Below are positions 43,598 to 52,513 of a DNA stretch of 64,000 bases, one piece after another (the stretch's first letter is position 1; each line of letters starts with the position of its first letter). The notes beneath the pieces were generated by a model. It ran no database searches. It worked only from the letters and a program-made list of their open reading frames with translations, and was not told the origin of the DNA. The stretch is from Pontibacter ramchanderi (GTDB lineage: Bacteria; Bacteroidota; Bacteroidia; Cytophagales; Hymenobacteraceae). Both the position numbers and the translations under genes were made by a program. The DNA lies in NCBI RefSeq assembly GCF_002846395.1, contig NZ_PJMU01000001.1:496001-560000 (forward strand). The letters run 5' to 3'.

Positions 43598-44761
43598 ATG
43601 AAAATAGTTTATACAGCGCCTAACAGGGGGCATCACTATTTATACGCTGGTGCATTAAACACAGCAGGCAACCTACACGCTTTCATCAGCGGTTTTCCAC
43701 GTATAAGTCCCAGAGCAAAAGCACCAGACTTGATGGGAAAGCTTTTTAGTGCTGATATTCTACAAACACTGTACGTTTTAAGTTTAAAGATGAAGTTGCC
43801 TGATAGGATTTGTACTTTCCTTGCTTTTCTGTCAAAGATTGAACAAGACTTAGCATGCCGAAAATTTGTTAAGAACTGTGATGTATTTCTATATTATAGT
43901 GGGAGTGGGCTGTTTAGCAGCAGATATGGTAAAAAGAGAAGCGTAATCAATATTGTTGAAGCTGTGAATAGCCATGTCGAATATCAGGAAGAACTTTTAG
44001 AGAATGAATTTTTAAAATTAAAATTGCCATGGAAGCCTTTCTTGAGTATTGAAAAAAAAAGGCGCTTACAGGAATATAAAGAAGCTGATTATATTTTGCT
44101 GCCTTCAGAGTTTGTAAAAAGAAGCTTTATTGAGAAAGGCTTTCCTGCTGAAAAGTTAATTAAAATCCCATATGGATTTAATAAACTAGATAACTCAAGA
44201 AGTAAAAGGGATGCGAGGAGTGAGAGTTTTACCGTCCTGTACGTCGGCACCATATCTGTAAGAAAAGGGGTTCGATACCTTATAGAGGCATTTAAACAGT
44301 TGAACTGTCCTCAAAAACAATTAATTATAGTTGGGCCAGATGCTAATGACGGGGCAATAAATGGACTTGATCTTACTCCAAATATTGTTTTTACAGGTGT
44401 GTTGAAGGGGGAAAAGTTAAAAGACGCTTATAGATCCGCAGATGTTTTTTGCCTGCCCTCAATTGAGGAGGGGCTAGCCTTAGTATTAGGGGAGGCTCTT
44501 TCGTATGGTTTGCCTGTGATAGCTACATGTAATACAGGAGCTGAAGATGTTATAGTTGATGGGAATGAAGGCTATATCGTTCCTATAAGGGATAGTGAGG
44601 TAATAAGAGAAAAGCTGCAGATGTTGATTGACAATAGAGAACTACTAAATAATTTACGCACAAATACAATTGCAAGATTGGAGAATTTGAATGGATGGGA
44701 AGAGGCTGGTAAAGAACTTATAAGTAACTTATATCAGGTCTTTTGCAGAAATAATAGATAA
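43598..44761 (+). CDS. Family 4 glycosyltransferase
   Basis: A 387-residue GT-B protein. The N-terminus (KIVYTAPNRGHHYLYAGAL) lacks the usual GG loop but has GRG-like HHY. The C-terminal half shows TVLYVGTISVRKGVRYLIEAF, LIIVGPDAND, and SIEEGLALVLGEALSYGLPVIAT with the E-x7-E donor motif near residue 290. The stop is 11 bases before the polymerase gene, so the two are likely co-translated. The donor sugar cannot be told. Confidence 0.9.
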   Translation: MKIVYTAPNRGHHYLYAGALNTAGNLHAFISGFPRISPRAKAPDLMGKLFSADILQTLYVLSLKMKLPDRICTFLAFLSKIEQDLACRKFVKNCDVFLYYSGSGLFSSRYGKKRSVINIVEAVNSHVEYQEELLENEFLKLKLPWKPFLSIEKKRRLQEYKEADYILLPSEFVKRSFIEKGFPAEKLIKIPYGFNKLDNSRSKRDARSESFTVLYVGTISVRKGVRYLIEAFKQLNCPQKQLIIVGPDANDGAINGLDLTPNIVFTGVLKGEKLKDAYRSADVFCLPSIEEGLALVLGEALSYGLPVIATCNTGAEDVIVDGNEGYIVPIRDSEVIREKLQMLIDNRELLNNLRTNTIARLENLNGWEEAGKELISNLYQVFCRNNR

Positions 44762-44772
44762 CAATTATTCAG

Positions 44773-46170
44773 GTGAAATCTACAAATAACAGAAGTACAG
44801 TATCTGATAAATGTGAGCTAATTATTTATAGCTTAGTTCTTTTATTGGTTTTTGAAGGTATTATTCGTAAAGCTTTACCTTCACTAGCAACTCCTGTTTT
44901 CTTCCTGAAGGATCTTCTATGTGTCGTTGGCATTTTCACGCTTAAAGGCCGAGAACTACCAGACATTATCTTTAAATTAAATTTGAAACGGATAACTCTG
45001 TTCATTCTGTTTCTGCCACTTCTGTATTTTACTGGGTTTAAGGATCCCTTACTGGCTATTTTTGCCGCTAAGCAGTATCTTCTCTATACAGTAGTTGGGG
45101 TACTTGTATCTGTTGCTTTTCCACCCCCACAAGAGGAAAAATTTAAAAAGTTTATTTTTTTCACCTCTTTACTTCTTGTTCCGACCTCCCTTGTTGCGAT
45201 TATGCAAAATGCTCTTCCAGCATCACACTGGCTCAATTTAAGTGTAGGTGGAGAATCATTAGAAGCATTTTCTGCTGCCGGATATTTAAGAGTATCATCT
45301 ACTTTTTCTTTTACAGGACAATATTCATGGTTTCTTGCGGCTGAATCTTTTTTTCTTGCAATTAGCTTTTTCTTACAACCAAAAACTATATTAGCCTTAG
45401 GGGTACGAATAAGGTATAATATTTATGTTGTTTTGTTAATACTATTAATTATAAGCGCATTTATAACTGGCGGTAGAACTGCTGTGTTAGGTTGTGGAGC
45501 AACCTTCATTTTAGGCTTATTTTTAATAGGATGTAAAAGGCCCGGCTGGTTCCTTTCTAGAGGAATCCCTATTATTTGTATTTGTTTAGTGAGTTTATCG
45601 GTATTGAAGGCAGTAAAACCTCAATACTTTGCTGCTTACAGCGCAAGGTCTTCTGGTTATAACCATATGTCACATAATGAAGAAATAACAGGTCGAGTGC
45701 TACACGGTTTCACTGGGTGGTCAGATTGGTTTTGGGAACAGGATTTAACTTCGGTATTGCTGGGAAATGGTTTAGGAGTGATGAGCAATGGATCTAGTCA
45801 AGTAAGTTCCTATGCAGCGAAAATTAGAGCAAACGGTTTCTGGACAGAAGGTGACATGCCAACAACATTTTGGGAAGGAGGGATGTATCTTATTATAGTA
45901 TGGTATGGGTTTAGGTTATCATTAATTATTTGGTGCTACTATCTATGGCGAGCTATGAGGACACAAGCTTTAGCGTCTGCTACCTCTTTTCTTCTTGCAT
46001 ATGTAGTTATTAGTGGTCTGATATCTCAACTTGGAATGCAGCCTCCGCTAGCAATATGGTGGTGGTTGGCCATTGGAATGATTATATTGTTGCATAGGCT
46101 TGAGAAACACGAACTTTCCACTGTTATAGAAGGTCTTTCTTTAAAAGAAGTTAAAGGAAGTTTAGTATAG
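44773..46170 (+). CDS. Wzy-like polysaccharide polymerase / O-antigen ligase family protein
   Basis: It is predicted to join undecaprenyl-linked repeat units at the periplasmic face. The 465-residue protein has 10-12 membrane helices and one large hydrophilic loop (about residues 290-360; SARSSGYNHMSHNEEITGRVLHGF, LLGNGLGVMSNG), the arrangement of the Wzy_C family. Basic residues before that loop (GGRTAVLG) are typical of the first periplasmic loop. It begins with GTG, 11 bases after the glycosyltransferase stop. Being the only such gene, it is the likely polymerase for this locus. Confidence 0.85.
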   Translation: MKSTNNRSTVSDKCELIIYSLVLLLVFEGIIRKALPSLATPVFFLKDLLCVVGIFTLKGRELPDIIFKLNLKRITLFILFLPLLYFTGFKDPLLAIFAAKQYLLYTVVGVLVSVAFPPPQEEKFKKFIFFTSLLLVPTSLVAIMQNALPASHWLNLSVGGESLEAFSAAGYLRVSSTFSFTGQYSWFLAAESFFLAISFFLQPKTILALGVRIRYNIYVVLLILLIISAFITGGRTAVLGCGATFILGLFLIGCKRPGWFLSRGIPIICICLVSLSVLKAVKPQYFAAYSARSSGYNHMSHNEEITGRVLHGFTGWSDWFWEQDLTSVLLGNGLGVMSNGSSQVSSYAAKIRANGFWTEGDMPTTFWEGGMYLIIVWYGFRLSLIIWCYYLWRAMRTQALASATSFLLAYVVISGLISQLGMQPPLAIWWWLAIGMIILLHRLEKHELSTVIEGLSLKEVKGSLV

Positions 46171-46257
46171 TGATAATACTCGTCGAGAGTCATTAGGCAA
46201 CTGTTCTCAAGAATTAAGTTTTTTCTAATTCTATATTACTAATTATGCTTTCAACAT

Positions 46258-47430
46258 ATGGTCGACTCATTACTTATTTTCGATACTCATCCTGTTCAAT
46301 ATAGGGTCCCTGTTTGGCAAGCTATAGAGGCTCTTAAACCTGGTCGTATTCGTGTAATTTATGCTAGTGATTGTTCAGTACGGGGTTATAGAGATAATGA
46401 GTTTGGAGAAAGAGTTGTTTGGGACGAACCATTACTAGAAGGCTATTCTTTTTCTATCTTGAATTGTGTAAATGGAGAGCCTTTAACCGGCTGGAATTCA
46501 TTAACAGGAGAAGGGGTAAGAGAAGAAATAGATAAGTTTTCTCCTTCTGCTATTCTATTAACTGGTTTTAACTATAAGTATGATTTTATTGCTTATAAGG
46601 AGGCCCTACTGCGTAAAATACCTATATGGATAAGATGTGAATGTCAAGATGAAGCTTTTGTTCGTTCTAATATTAAATCATTTATAAGATTTGGTTTCTA
46701 TAGCCTTCTGTACTCTCCTATAAAAAAGTTCTTTTATATAGGAGAATTAAATCGACTGCATTACATAAAGCACGGAGCTTATCCCCAAAAGCTAAGAGCT
46801 GCTTCTTATTGTACAGTGGATAAGTTTAAAGCATTGGACCATAATTCTAAAAGCCGATTAAGATCACAAGCTAGATCTAAAGCTGGAATTAAGGAATCTG
46901 ATTTAGTGATCGGGTTTTCAGGAAAATTTATAACAAAAAAAAATCCATGCATCCTCTACAAGATGCTTAATAATATGCCATCTTCTATTTTACAAAGGTT
47001 GGCCTTTTATTTCATTGGTAGCGGAGAACTAGAGGGAAAATTAAAAAGTTTAGGCCAAAACACTTTAAAAGAATTCGGGATAAAAAGTCACTTCACAGGC
47101 TTCGTTAACCAATCTCAATTAACTCAACATTACCTAGCTATTGATATATTAGTTTTACCATCGCAACGCATGGGGGAGACTTGGGGACTAGTGGCTAACG
47201 AAGCACTACAAGCTGGCTGCGGAGTTATAGTAAGTGATGCTGTTGGGTGTAGTGTTGATTTCGGAAGTTGGGATAGAGTAAAGGTTTTTAAAGAAAATAA
47301 TGCAGATGAATTAGCCAAATGTATTGTTGAGCTTTCACATTATTCCAGAGACTTCGATTGGGCAAAAGAAAGGATAGGTAACTACTCTGTAGATGCCGTT
47401 GCTGTATCGATAGCAAATGAACTTGCTTAA
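46258..47430 (+). CDS. Family 4-like glycosyltransferase
   Basis: A 390-residue GT-B protein: the N-terminal DSLLIFDTHPVQYRVPVWQ segment is characteristic of a group found in polysaccharide loci. The C-terminal donor domain has VIGFSGKFITKKNPCILYKML, FIGSGELEGKL and RMGETWGLVANEALQAGCGVIVSD near residue 305 with the E-x7-E pattern. An ATG at 46258 is used; upstream is a short AT-rich gap of 87 bases. Substrates unknown. Confidence 0.87.
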   Translation: MVDSLLIFDTHPVQYRVPVWQAIEALKPGRIRVIYASDCSVRGYRDNEFGERVVWDEPLLEGYSFSILNCVNGEPLTGWNSLTGEGVREEIDKFSPSAILLTGFNYKYDFIAYKEALLRKIPIWIRCECQDEAFVRSNIKSFIRFGFYSLLYSPIKKFFYIGELNRLHYIKHGAYPQKLRAASYCTVDKFKALDHNSKSRLRSQARSKAGIKESDLVIGFSGKFITKKNPCILYKMLNNMPSSILQRLAFYFIGSGELEGKLKSLGQNTLKEFGIKSHFTGFVNQSQLTQHYLAIDILVLPSQRMGETWGLVANEALQAGCGVIVSDAVGCSVDFGSWDRVKVFKENNADELAKCIVELSHYSRDFDWAKERIGNYSVDAVAVSIANELA

Positions 47431-47447
47431 AGCACATAAAAGATTAG

Positions 47448-47493
47448 CCGTGATGATATATCAAACTATACCGTGATGCTATATCAAAGTATA
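47448..47493 (+). repeat. Two tandem copies of a 23-base sequence at a start codon
   Basis: CCGTGATGATATATCAAACT ATA (47448-47470) is repeated as CCGTGATGCTATATCAAAGT ATA (47471-47493) with two substitutions. The second copy ends two bases before the ATG at 47496, so the repeat occupies the translation-initiation region of the next glycosyltransferase gene. Confidence 0.85.
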
Positions 47494-47495
47494 TA

Positions 47496-48665
47496 ATGAA
47501 TTTAGTTTTTTTTTCGCATCCCTCTTTTCTTGGCTCACAAAGCATGCCTCGCTTTACAAACTTGCTGGCAACTGGAATGCAACAGCGGGGACATACTATA
47601 GAGATATGGAGCCCTCAACCTTTATTTCATAAGCTTCCTATACCTGCTTCCAAGCGTAAATGGCTTGGATATGCTGATCAGTATCTTATGTTCCCTCATC
47701 AGGTGCGCACTAGACTTGCAGCTATCCCAAGGGATACACTTTTTGTCTTTACAGACCAAGCGCTAGGTCCATGGGTGCCACTAGTTTCCAATAGACCACA
47801 TGTGATACACTGTCATGATTTCTTAGCTCAAAAGTCTGCACTTGATCAATACCCTGAAAATAAAATCTCATGGTCTGGTCGTTATTATCAAAAGTTTATA
47901 AGACGGGGATATACCTGTGGAAAGAACTTCATTTCGGTTTCTCAAAAAACTCAATTAGATCTGCATAGCTTTTTAGAGAAAGAGCCACTACTATCAGAAG
48001 TAATTTATAATGGCTTAAACAACAACTTTGCTCCCTACAATCCCGAAAAATCAAGAGAATTCTTTAGCAGCGCAACAAGTCTTGATTTACAAAATGGATA
48101 CATACTGCATGTCGGTGGAAATGATTGGTACAAGAATAGACGAGGAGTTATTGAGATTTATGAAGTTTTGCGATTAAAGTACCAATTTGATTTACCTCTT
48201 ATAATGATAGGCTCTAAACCATCACCATACTTATTAGAGCTACATGCCCAATCTTCCTACAGACATGATATGCATTGGCTGAGTAATATAAGTGACGATA
48301 TTTTAAGATTTGCTTATGCTGGAGCCACAGTACTTTTATACCCTTCACTGGCTGAAGGGTTTGGTTGGCCAATTGCCGAAGCCATGGCCTGTGGTTGTCC
48401 AGTAATTACTACAGATGAAGCCCCCATGAATGAAGTTGCGGGGAGTAGGGGGTTTTACATTCCGCGCCGACCAAATAATAACTCTCTTGTAGTAGAATGG
48501 GCTGAAAAAGCTGCTGAAGTGGTTATGGAAGTTTGTTCTTTATCATTAAATAGGCGAGCTGAAGTCGTTTCTGCTGGACTATTAGAAGCAGAAAGGTTCT
48601 GTATAAAAGATTATCTTCTTCTAATAGAGCAGCACTATTATAAAATTTTAGAGGCGAGTAAATAG
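47496..48665 (+). CDS. Family 4 glycosyltransferase
   Basis: A 389-residue GT-B enzyme. The N-terminal NLVFFSHPSFLGSQSMPRFT segment is followed by HVIHCHDFLA near residue 105. The C-terminal half has YILHVGGNDWYKNRRGVIEIYEVL (the glycine-rich hinge strand), LIMIGSKPS, and PSLAEGFGWPIAEAMACGCPVITTD near residue 287, a textbook GT4 donor motif. Unusually, a tandem 23-base duplication lies directly upstream of the start. It is followed by a gap of about 640 bases. Confidence 0.92.
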   Translation: MNLVFFSHPSFLGSQSMPRFTNLLATGMQQRGHTIEIWSPQPLFHKLPIPASKRKWLGYADQYLMFPHQVRTRLAAIPRDTLFVFTDQALGPWVPLVSNRPHVIHCHDFLAQKSALDQYPENKISWSGRYYQKFIRRGYTCGKNFISVSQKTQLDLHSFLEKEPLLSEVIYNGLNNNFAPYNPEKSREFFSSATSLDLQNGYILHVGGNDWYKNRRGVIEIYEVLRLKYQFDLPLIMIGSKPSPYLLELHAQSSYRHDMHWLSNISDDILRFAYAGATVLLYPSLAEGFGWPIAEAMACGCPVITTDEAPMNEVAGSRGFYIPRRPNNNSLVVEWAEKAAEVVMEVCSLSLNRRAEVVSAGLLEAERFCIKDYLLLIEQHYYKILEASK

Positions 48666-49308
48666 GTATACTTGAAATTGTTGGACGCCATGTTAGCATA
48701 ACAGTTAAGCTGTATTTAGAAACGTAAAAAATTTTTTCCCCCATTTACAAAATCTATTCACGAATTATTTAAATTATTTTTAGTTGAATAATTCTTTTTT
48801 TACGTATTATTAATATTTAATCTTGTTTTGTTTATCAATAAATACTCAAACTTACAAAGCCTTATCTATTTGATCTAAGTTTAGAATGATTGAAAGCAAA
48901 AACTATACATTATATGCTTCCAATTACATTAATGAAGGATTCTGGTGATTATTAGGAATTCACAAATCTAGAAGCTAGCGAAGCACTCAAAACAAATGCA
49001 TATTTTGTCAGCTATTCAAAGCGGATTGAAGAGTATCTAACTTACTGACAAAGAAGTAAGGCATTTAAGAGCAGGTATTCTGCAATTGTTAAGAAATAGA
49101 CAGATAAAATTGTCATCTATATCGCCTGTGGACCTAGAAATTTTTATGTTCCGCTTTAGGGTAGTCCTAATTTTTGATCATGGTGGGTTTTGATACGTTG
49201 AACGTGGCCATTTAACACTCCGGGGATATTGCCACTGTTTTATGTTAGCAGGTATATAAAACTTACTAGATTGAACAATGTTAAAGCGTCTTGAAATTGG
49301 ATACTTTT
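48666..49308. other. Long AT-rich gap, possibly holding decayed mobile DNA
   Basis: No open frame with family resemblance is present in these 643 bases. The 3' part (49204-49242) has a GTGGCCATTTAACACTCCGG segment followed by GATATTGCCAC, which recalls the repeated TGGCCA...CCGG blocks near the ends of IS21-type elements in this phylum. No transposase remnant accompanies it. The rest is featureless AT-rich DNA. Confidence 0.35.
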
Positions 49309-51135
49309 ATGTGTGGAATAATAGGAAAAATAGCTTTCAGTAAGAGTATTCTACCGCTCCCGCAAATTGATTTGATACGTCATAGAGGGCCAGACGGGAA
49401 AGGTGAATGGATTAACTGTGAAGGTAATATTTACTTTGGTCACACAAGATTGGCCATTCTTGAGCCAACTCAAGCAGGATATCAGCCAATGCAGAGCTCA
49501 TCTAAGCGTTTCACAATAATATTTAATGGTGAAATATATAATCACCTGAACTTACGTTCTTTAATTCCTTTCAACTCTTGGCATGGCACTTCTGACACAG
49601 AAACTCTTATCGAGTTACTTGAATTCATGGGAACTAAAGCGCTTTCCCTACTGAAAGGTATGTTTGCTTTTGCTCTTCATGATTCAGTAGATAATTCTGT
49701 TTTGTTAGTTAGAGATAGACTAGGAATAAAACCTTTGTGGGTTCGGTTTGATGCAGCTGCGTGTACTTTTGCCTCAGAAATTAAGCCTCTTCTGAATCCC
49801 GATGATAAATTACCCTCCAGTCAAGCAATAAGTGAGTTTGTTGCTTTTGGGCGTATGACTGGAGTAGATGAAATATTTAGTGGAGTTAATGCCGTTTCTC
49901 CAGGAAGTCTGATAAAGTTGAATAATAAAGGAGAAATAAAAACAGAGAATTGGTGGACACCTGAATCGGCTCCATTAGCTAAACTTATACCTTATAATCA
50001 AAATTATTATGTTCAGAAAGTTAATAAGCTTGTAAAAAGTTCTGTAACTGAACATCTGATTTCCGATGTGGGTGTGGGGGCATTTTTAAGTGGGGGGATT
50101 GATTCTAGTATTATAGTGCTTGTAGCAGGTAAAGAACTGGGGAAAAATCTTAAAACTTTCACGGTTGGCTTTCATGAAAAGGCCTTTGATGAGCGGAAAG
50201 TTGCCAGAAAAGTAGCTCAAAAAGCTGGATCCGAACATTTTGAAATAGAAGTGAGTGAAGAGAGTTGTGTTTCTTGGGTAAAAGAAGCTGTGTATAACCT
50301 AGATCTTCCTTCTGTTGATGCCATTAATACTTACATTGTGTCTAAAGTGGTTAGAGAACAGGGGATGAAAGTTGCACTCTCTGGTCTTGGTGGAGATGAA
50401 TTATTCGGAGGATATCCAAGCTTCAAAAACGTTCCGCTTCTCACCTGGCTGAGCGCTTTACCAAAGAGGTATAGTGAGCAACTGGTTAAGCTAATGCCAA
50501 AACAACTGAAGCAAAAACTTTCTGGGCTTAACGGCTTTTCTGCGGCTGAGTTGACTGTGTCAAGAAGAAGATTTACATCCGTTTCAGAACTATGCAAAAT
50601 GGGTTTAAGTACAGGGCACTCGTATGTCCCTCCTCCTCCAGAAGGTGTTGATAAAATGGCAATTATTTCTTGGGCTGAAATTTATGGCTACATGATACCC
50701 TTGCTTCTACGCGATAGCGATCAAATGAGCATGGCTTTAGGGCTAGAAATCCGTGTTCCCTTCCTAGATCATCATTTAGTTGAAGAAGTTTTAAAAATAC
50801 CACAAAGCTATAAGAAAGGTTATGGTGTAAAACCGCTTCTTATAGATGCTTTTCGTTCGGACTTACCTAGAGAGGTTTATAACCGGCCAAAACAGGGCTT
50901 TGTTTTACCTATGGAAAATTGGATGAGGGGGCATTTAGCAGAATTTACAGAGGAGGGCATATATGCCGCTGCAGATTTGCTTGGTCTTTCTGAGCCTCTA
51001 CGACAAAGAGAAATCTTTATGAAAGGGCAATCTCATTGGACCCGTTTGTGGTTGTGGAGCGTACTGGGGCATTGGCTTTTAAATCATAAGGCTATACCAG
51101 TAGAAACATCGACTTCTAATATTGGAATAAGTTAA
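49309..51135 (+). CDS. asnB: Asparagine synthase (glutamine-hydrolysing), AsnB family
   Basis: It transfers glutamine-derived ammonia to aspartate or, in polysaccharide loci, possibly to a uronic acid or other carboxyl group of the glycan. The 608-residue protein begins Met-Cys-Gly-Ile-Ile, putting the nucleophilic Cys2 of the class II glutaminase at the N-terminus once Met is removed. This fixes the start at ATG 49309 rather than the in-frame TTG at 49291. The glutaminase domain runs to about 210, and the synthetase domain has the ATP-pyrophosphatase loop SGGIDSS at 261-267 and LGGDELFGGYP near 360. Intact copies inside polysaccharide clusters are common. The amidation target is inferred only. 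Confidence 0.92.
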   Translation: MCGIIGKIAFSKSILPLPQIDLIRHRGPDGKGEWINCEGNIYFGHTRLAILEPTQAGYQPMQSSSKRFTIIFNGEIYNHLNLRSLIPFNSWHGTSDTETLIELLEFMGTKALSLLKGMFAFALHDSVDNSVLLVRDRLGIKPLWVRFDAAACTFASEIKPLLNPDDKLPSSQAISEFVAFGRMTGVDEIFSGVNAVSPGSLIKLNNKGEIKTENWWTPESAPLAKLIPYNQNYYVQKVNKLVKSSVTEHLISDVGVGAFLSGGIDSSIIVLVAGKELGKNLKTFTVGFHEKAFDERKVARKVAQKAGSEHFEIEVSEESCVSWVKEAVYNLDLPSVDAINTYIVSKVVREQGMKVALSGLGGDELFGGYPSFKNVPLLTWLSALPKRYSEQLVKLMPKQLKQKLSGLNGFSAAELTVSRRRFTSVSELCKMGLSTGHSYVPPPPEGVDKMAIISWAEIYGYMIPLLLRDSDQMSMALGLEIRVPFLDHHLVEEVLKIPQSYKKGYGVKPLLIDAFRSDLPREVYNRPKQGFVLPMENWMRGHLAEFTEEGIYAAADLLGLSEPLRQREIFMKGQSHWTRLWLWSVLGHWLLNHKAIPVETSTSNIGIS

Positions 51136-51178
51136 TCTCTAAAGGTGAGCATTGTTCACTCTTTTACTAGTTGTTTTT

Positions 51179-52456
51179 ATGAGAATACTTCGTGTGATAG
51201 GTAGTATGAACCCAACTTCTGGAGGGCCATGCGAGGGTATAAGAAATTCAGTTCTTGAATTATCGAAATTAAATGTGCTTAATGAAGTGGCTTGTTTAGA
51301 TGCTCCGGATGCACAGTATTTAGGAGGAGATTCTTTCCCTATTCATATGCTTGGGCCTGGTAAAGGACCGTGGTGCTATTCCTCTAAGCTTTTACCTTGG
51401 CTTGTTGATCATCTGCCCAACTTTGATGCTGTGATAGTGCATGGGGTGTGGCTGTATCATAGCTTTGCTGTTCATCGGGCAATCAAGCTACTTAAGCAAA
51501 AATATAAGCATTCTCAACAATTGAGAGAAAAGCTTCCTAAAGTATTTATTATGCCACATGGTATGCTTGACCCGTACTTTCAAACAGCGCCAAGTAGAAA
51601 GCTTAAAGCAATACGAAATACGGTATACTGGAAACTTATTGAAAGCAGAGTAGTCAGACAAGCAACGGGGCTACTTTTTACCTGTGAAAGTGAGCTTAAA
51701 CTTGCTCGAGTTCCTTTTCGTCCTTATAAACCTAAGTACGAGATTAATGTTGGATATGGTATTACTGCCCCTCCAGCATATTTAAAAAAAATGGAAGAGG
51801 CATTCAAAGATAGGTGTCCTCAGATTCAGAACGAACCTTACTTTCTCTTCTTAGGTCGGATCCACGAAAAGAAAGGAGTGGACCTGCTTTTGAAAGCATA
51901 TGCGAAGTTGATAAAAACATTAACTGAGGTACAGTATGAACAACGGGAAATAAAGAATTTCCAATGGAATTCCAACATTGAATCATCTGACCACGCCCCA
52001 CTACCAAAGTTAGTTATAGCAGGTCCTGGAATTGAAACACCGTTCGGTCAGGAAATGCAAAAGTATGTCCGGAGTAGTAAAGAGATTAGAGATATGGTCT
52101 ACTTCCCTGGTATGCTTGCTGGCGATGCCAAGTGGGGTGCCTTCTATGGATGTGAAACCTTTGTGTTACCCAGCCATCAGGAGAACTTTGGTATAGCAGT
52201 AGTGGAGGCATTAGCATGTTGTAAACCTGTATTGCTTACAAATAAAATTAACATATGGCAAGAGATAGCTGACACAGGAGCTGGTTTAGTAGCAGATGAC
52301 ACAGTAGAGGGGGTGCTCTCAATGTTAAATAGCTGGCTTAATTTACGAGAAGTTGAAAAGCAGAGCTATGGTGAAAAGGCAGGAGCAGTATATCTAAATC
52401 ACTTTGCTGTTATGCCTGCTGTAATTAAGCTAGTAGATGTTATTAAACATAATTGA
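51179..52456 (+). CDS. Family 4 glycosyltransferase
   Basis: A 425-residue GT-B enzyme: N-terminal MRILRVIGSMNPTSGGPCEG with the GG loop, VHGVWLYHSFAV near residue 93, MPHGMLDPYF, then the donor domain with YFLFLGRIHEKKGVDLLLKAYAKL. An unusually long insertion follows (about 260-290), then VIAGPGIETPFG and SHQENFGIAVVEALACCKPVLL with the E-x7-E motif near residue 338. The frame is open nine codons upstream from a TTG at 51152; the ATG at 51179 is preferred because the first strand starts there. Confidence 0.9.
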   Translation: MRILRVIGSMNPTSGGPCEGIRNSVLELSKLNVLNEVACLDAPDAQYLGGDSFPIHMLGPGKGPWCYSSKLLPWLVDHLPNFDAVIVHGVWLYHSFAVHRAIKLLKQKYKHSQQLREKLPKVFIMPHGMLDPYFQTAPSRKLKAIRNTVYWKLIESRVVRQATGLLFTCESELKLARVPFRPYKPKYEINVGYGITAPPAYLKKMEEAFKDRCPQIQNEPYFLFLGRIHEKKGVDLLLKAYAKLIKTLTEVQYEQREIKNFQWNSNIESSDHAPLPKLVIAGPGIETPFGQEMQKYVRSSKEIRDMVYFPGMLAGDAKWGAFYGCETFVLPSHQENFGIAVVEALACCKPVLLTNKINIWQEIADTGAGLVADDTVEGVLSMLNSWLNLREVEKQSYGEKAGAVYLNHFAVMPAVIKLVDVIKHN

Positions 52457-52513
52457 TTTTTAAAGGCTTAGTGCTCGTTATTTGACATAAAAGATTGTTT
52501 ATAATTAAGTATT

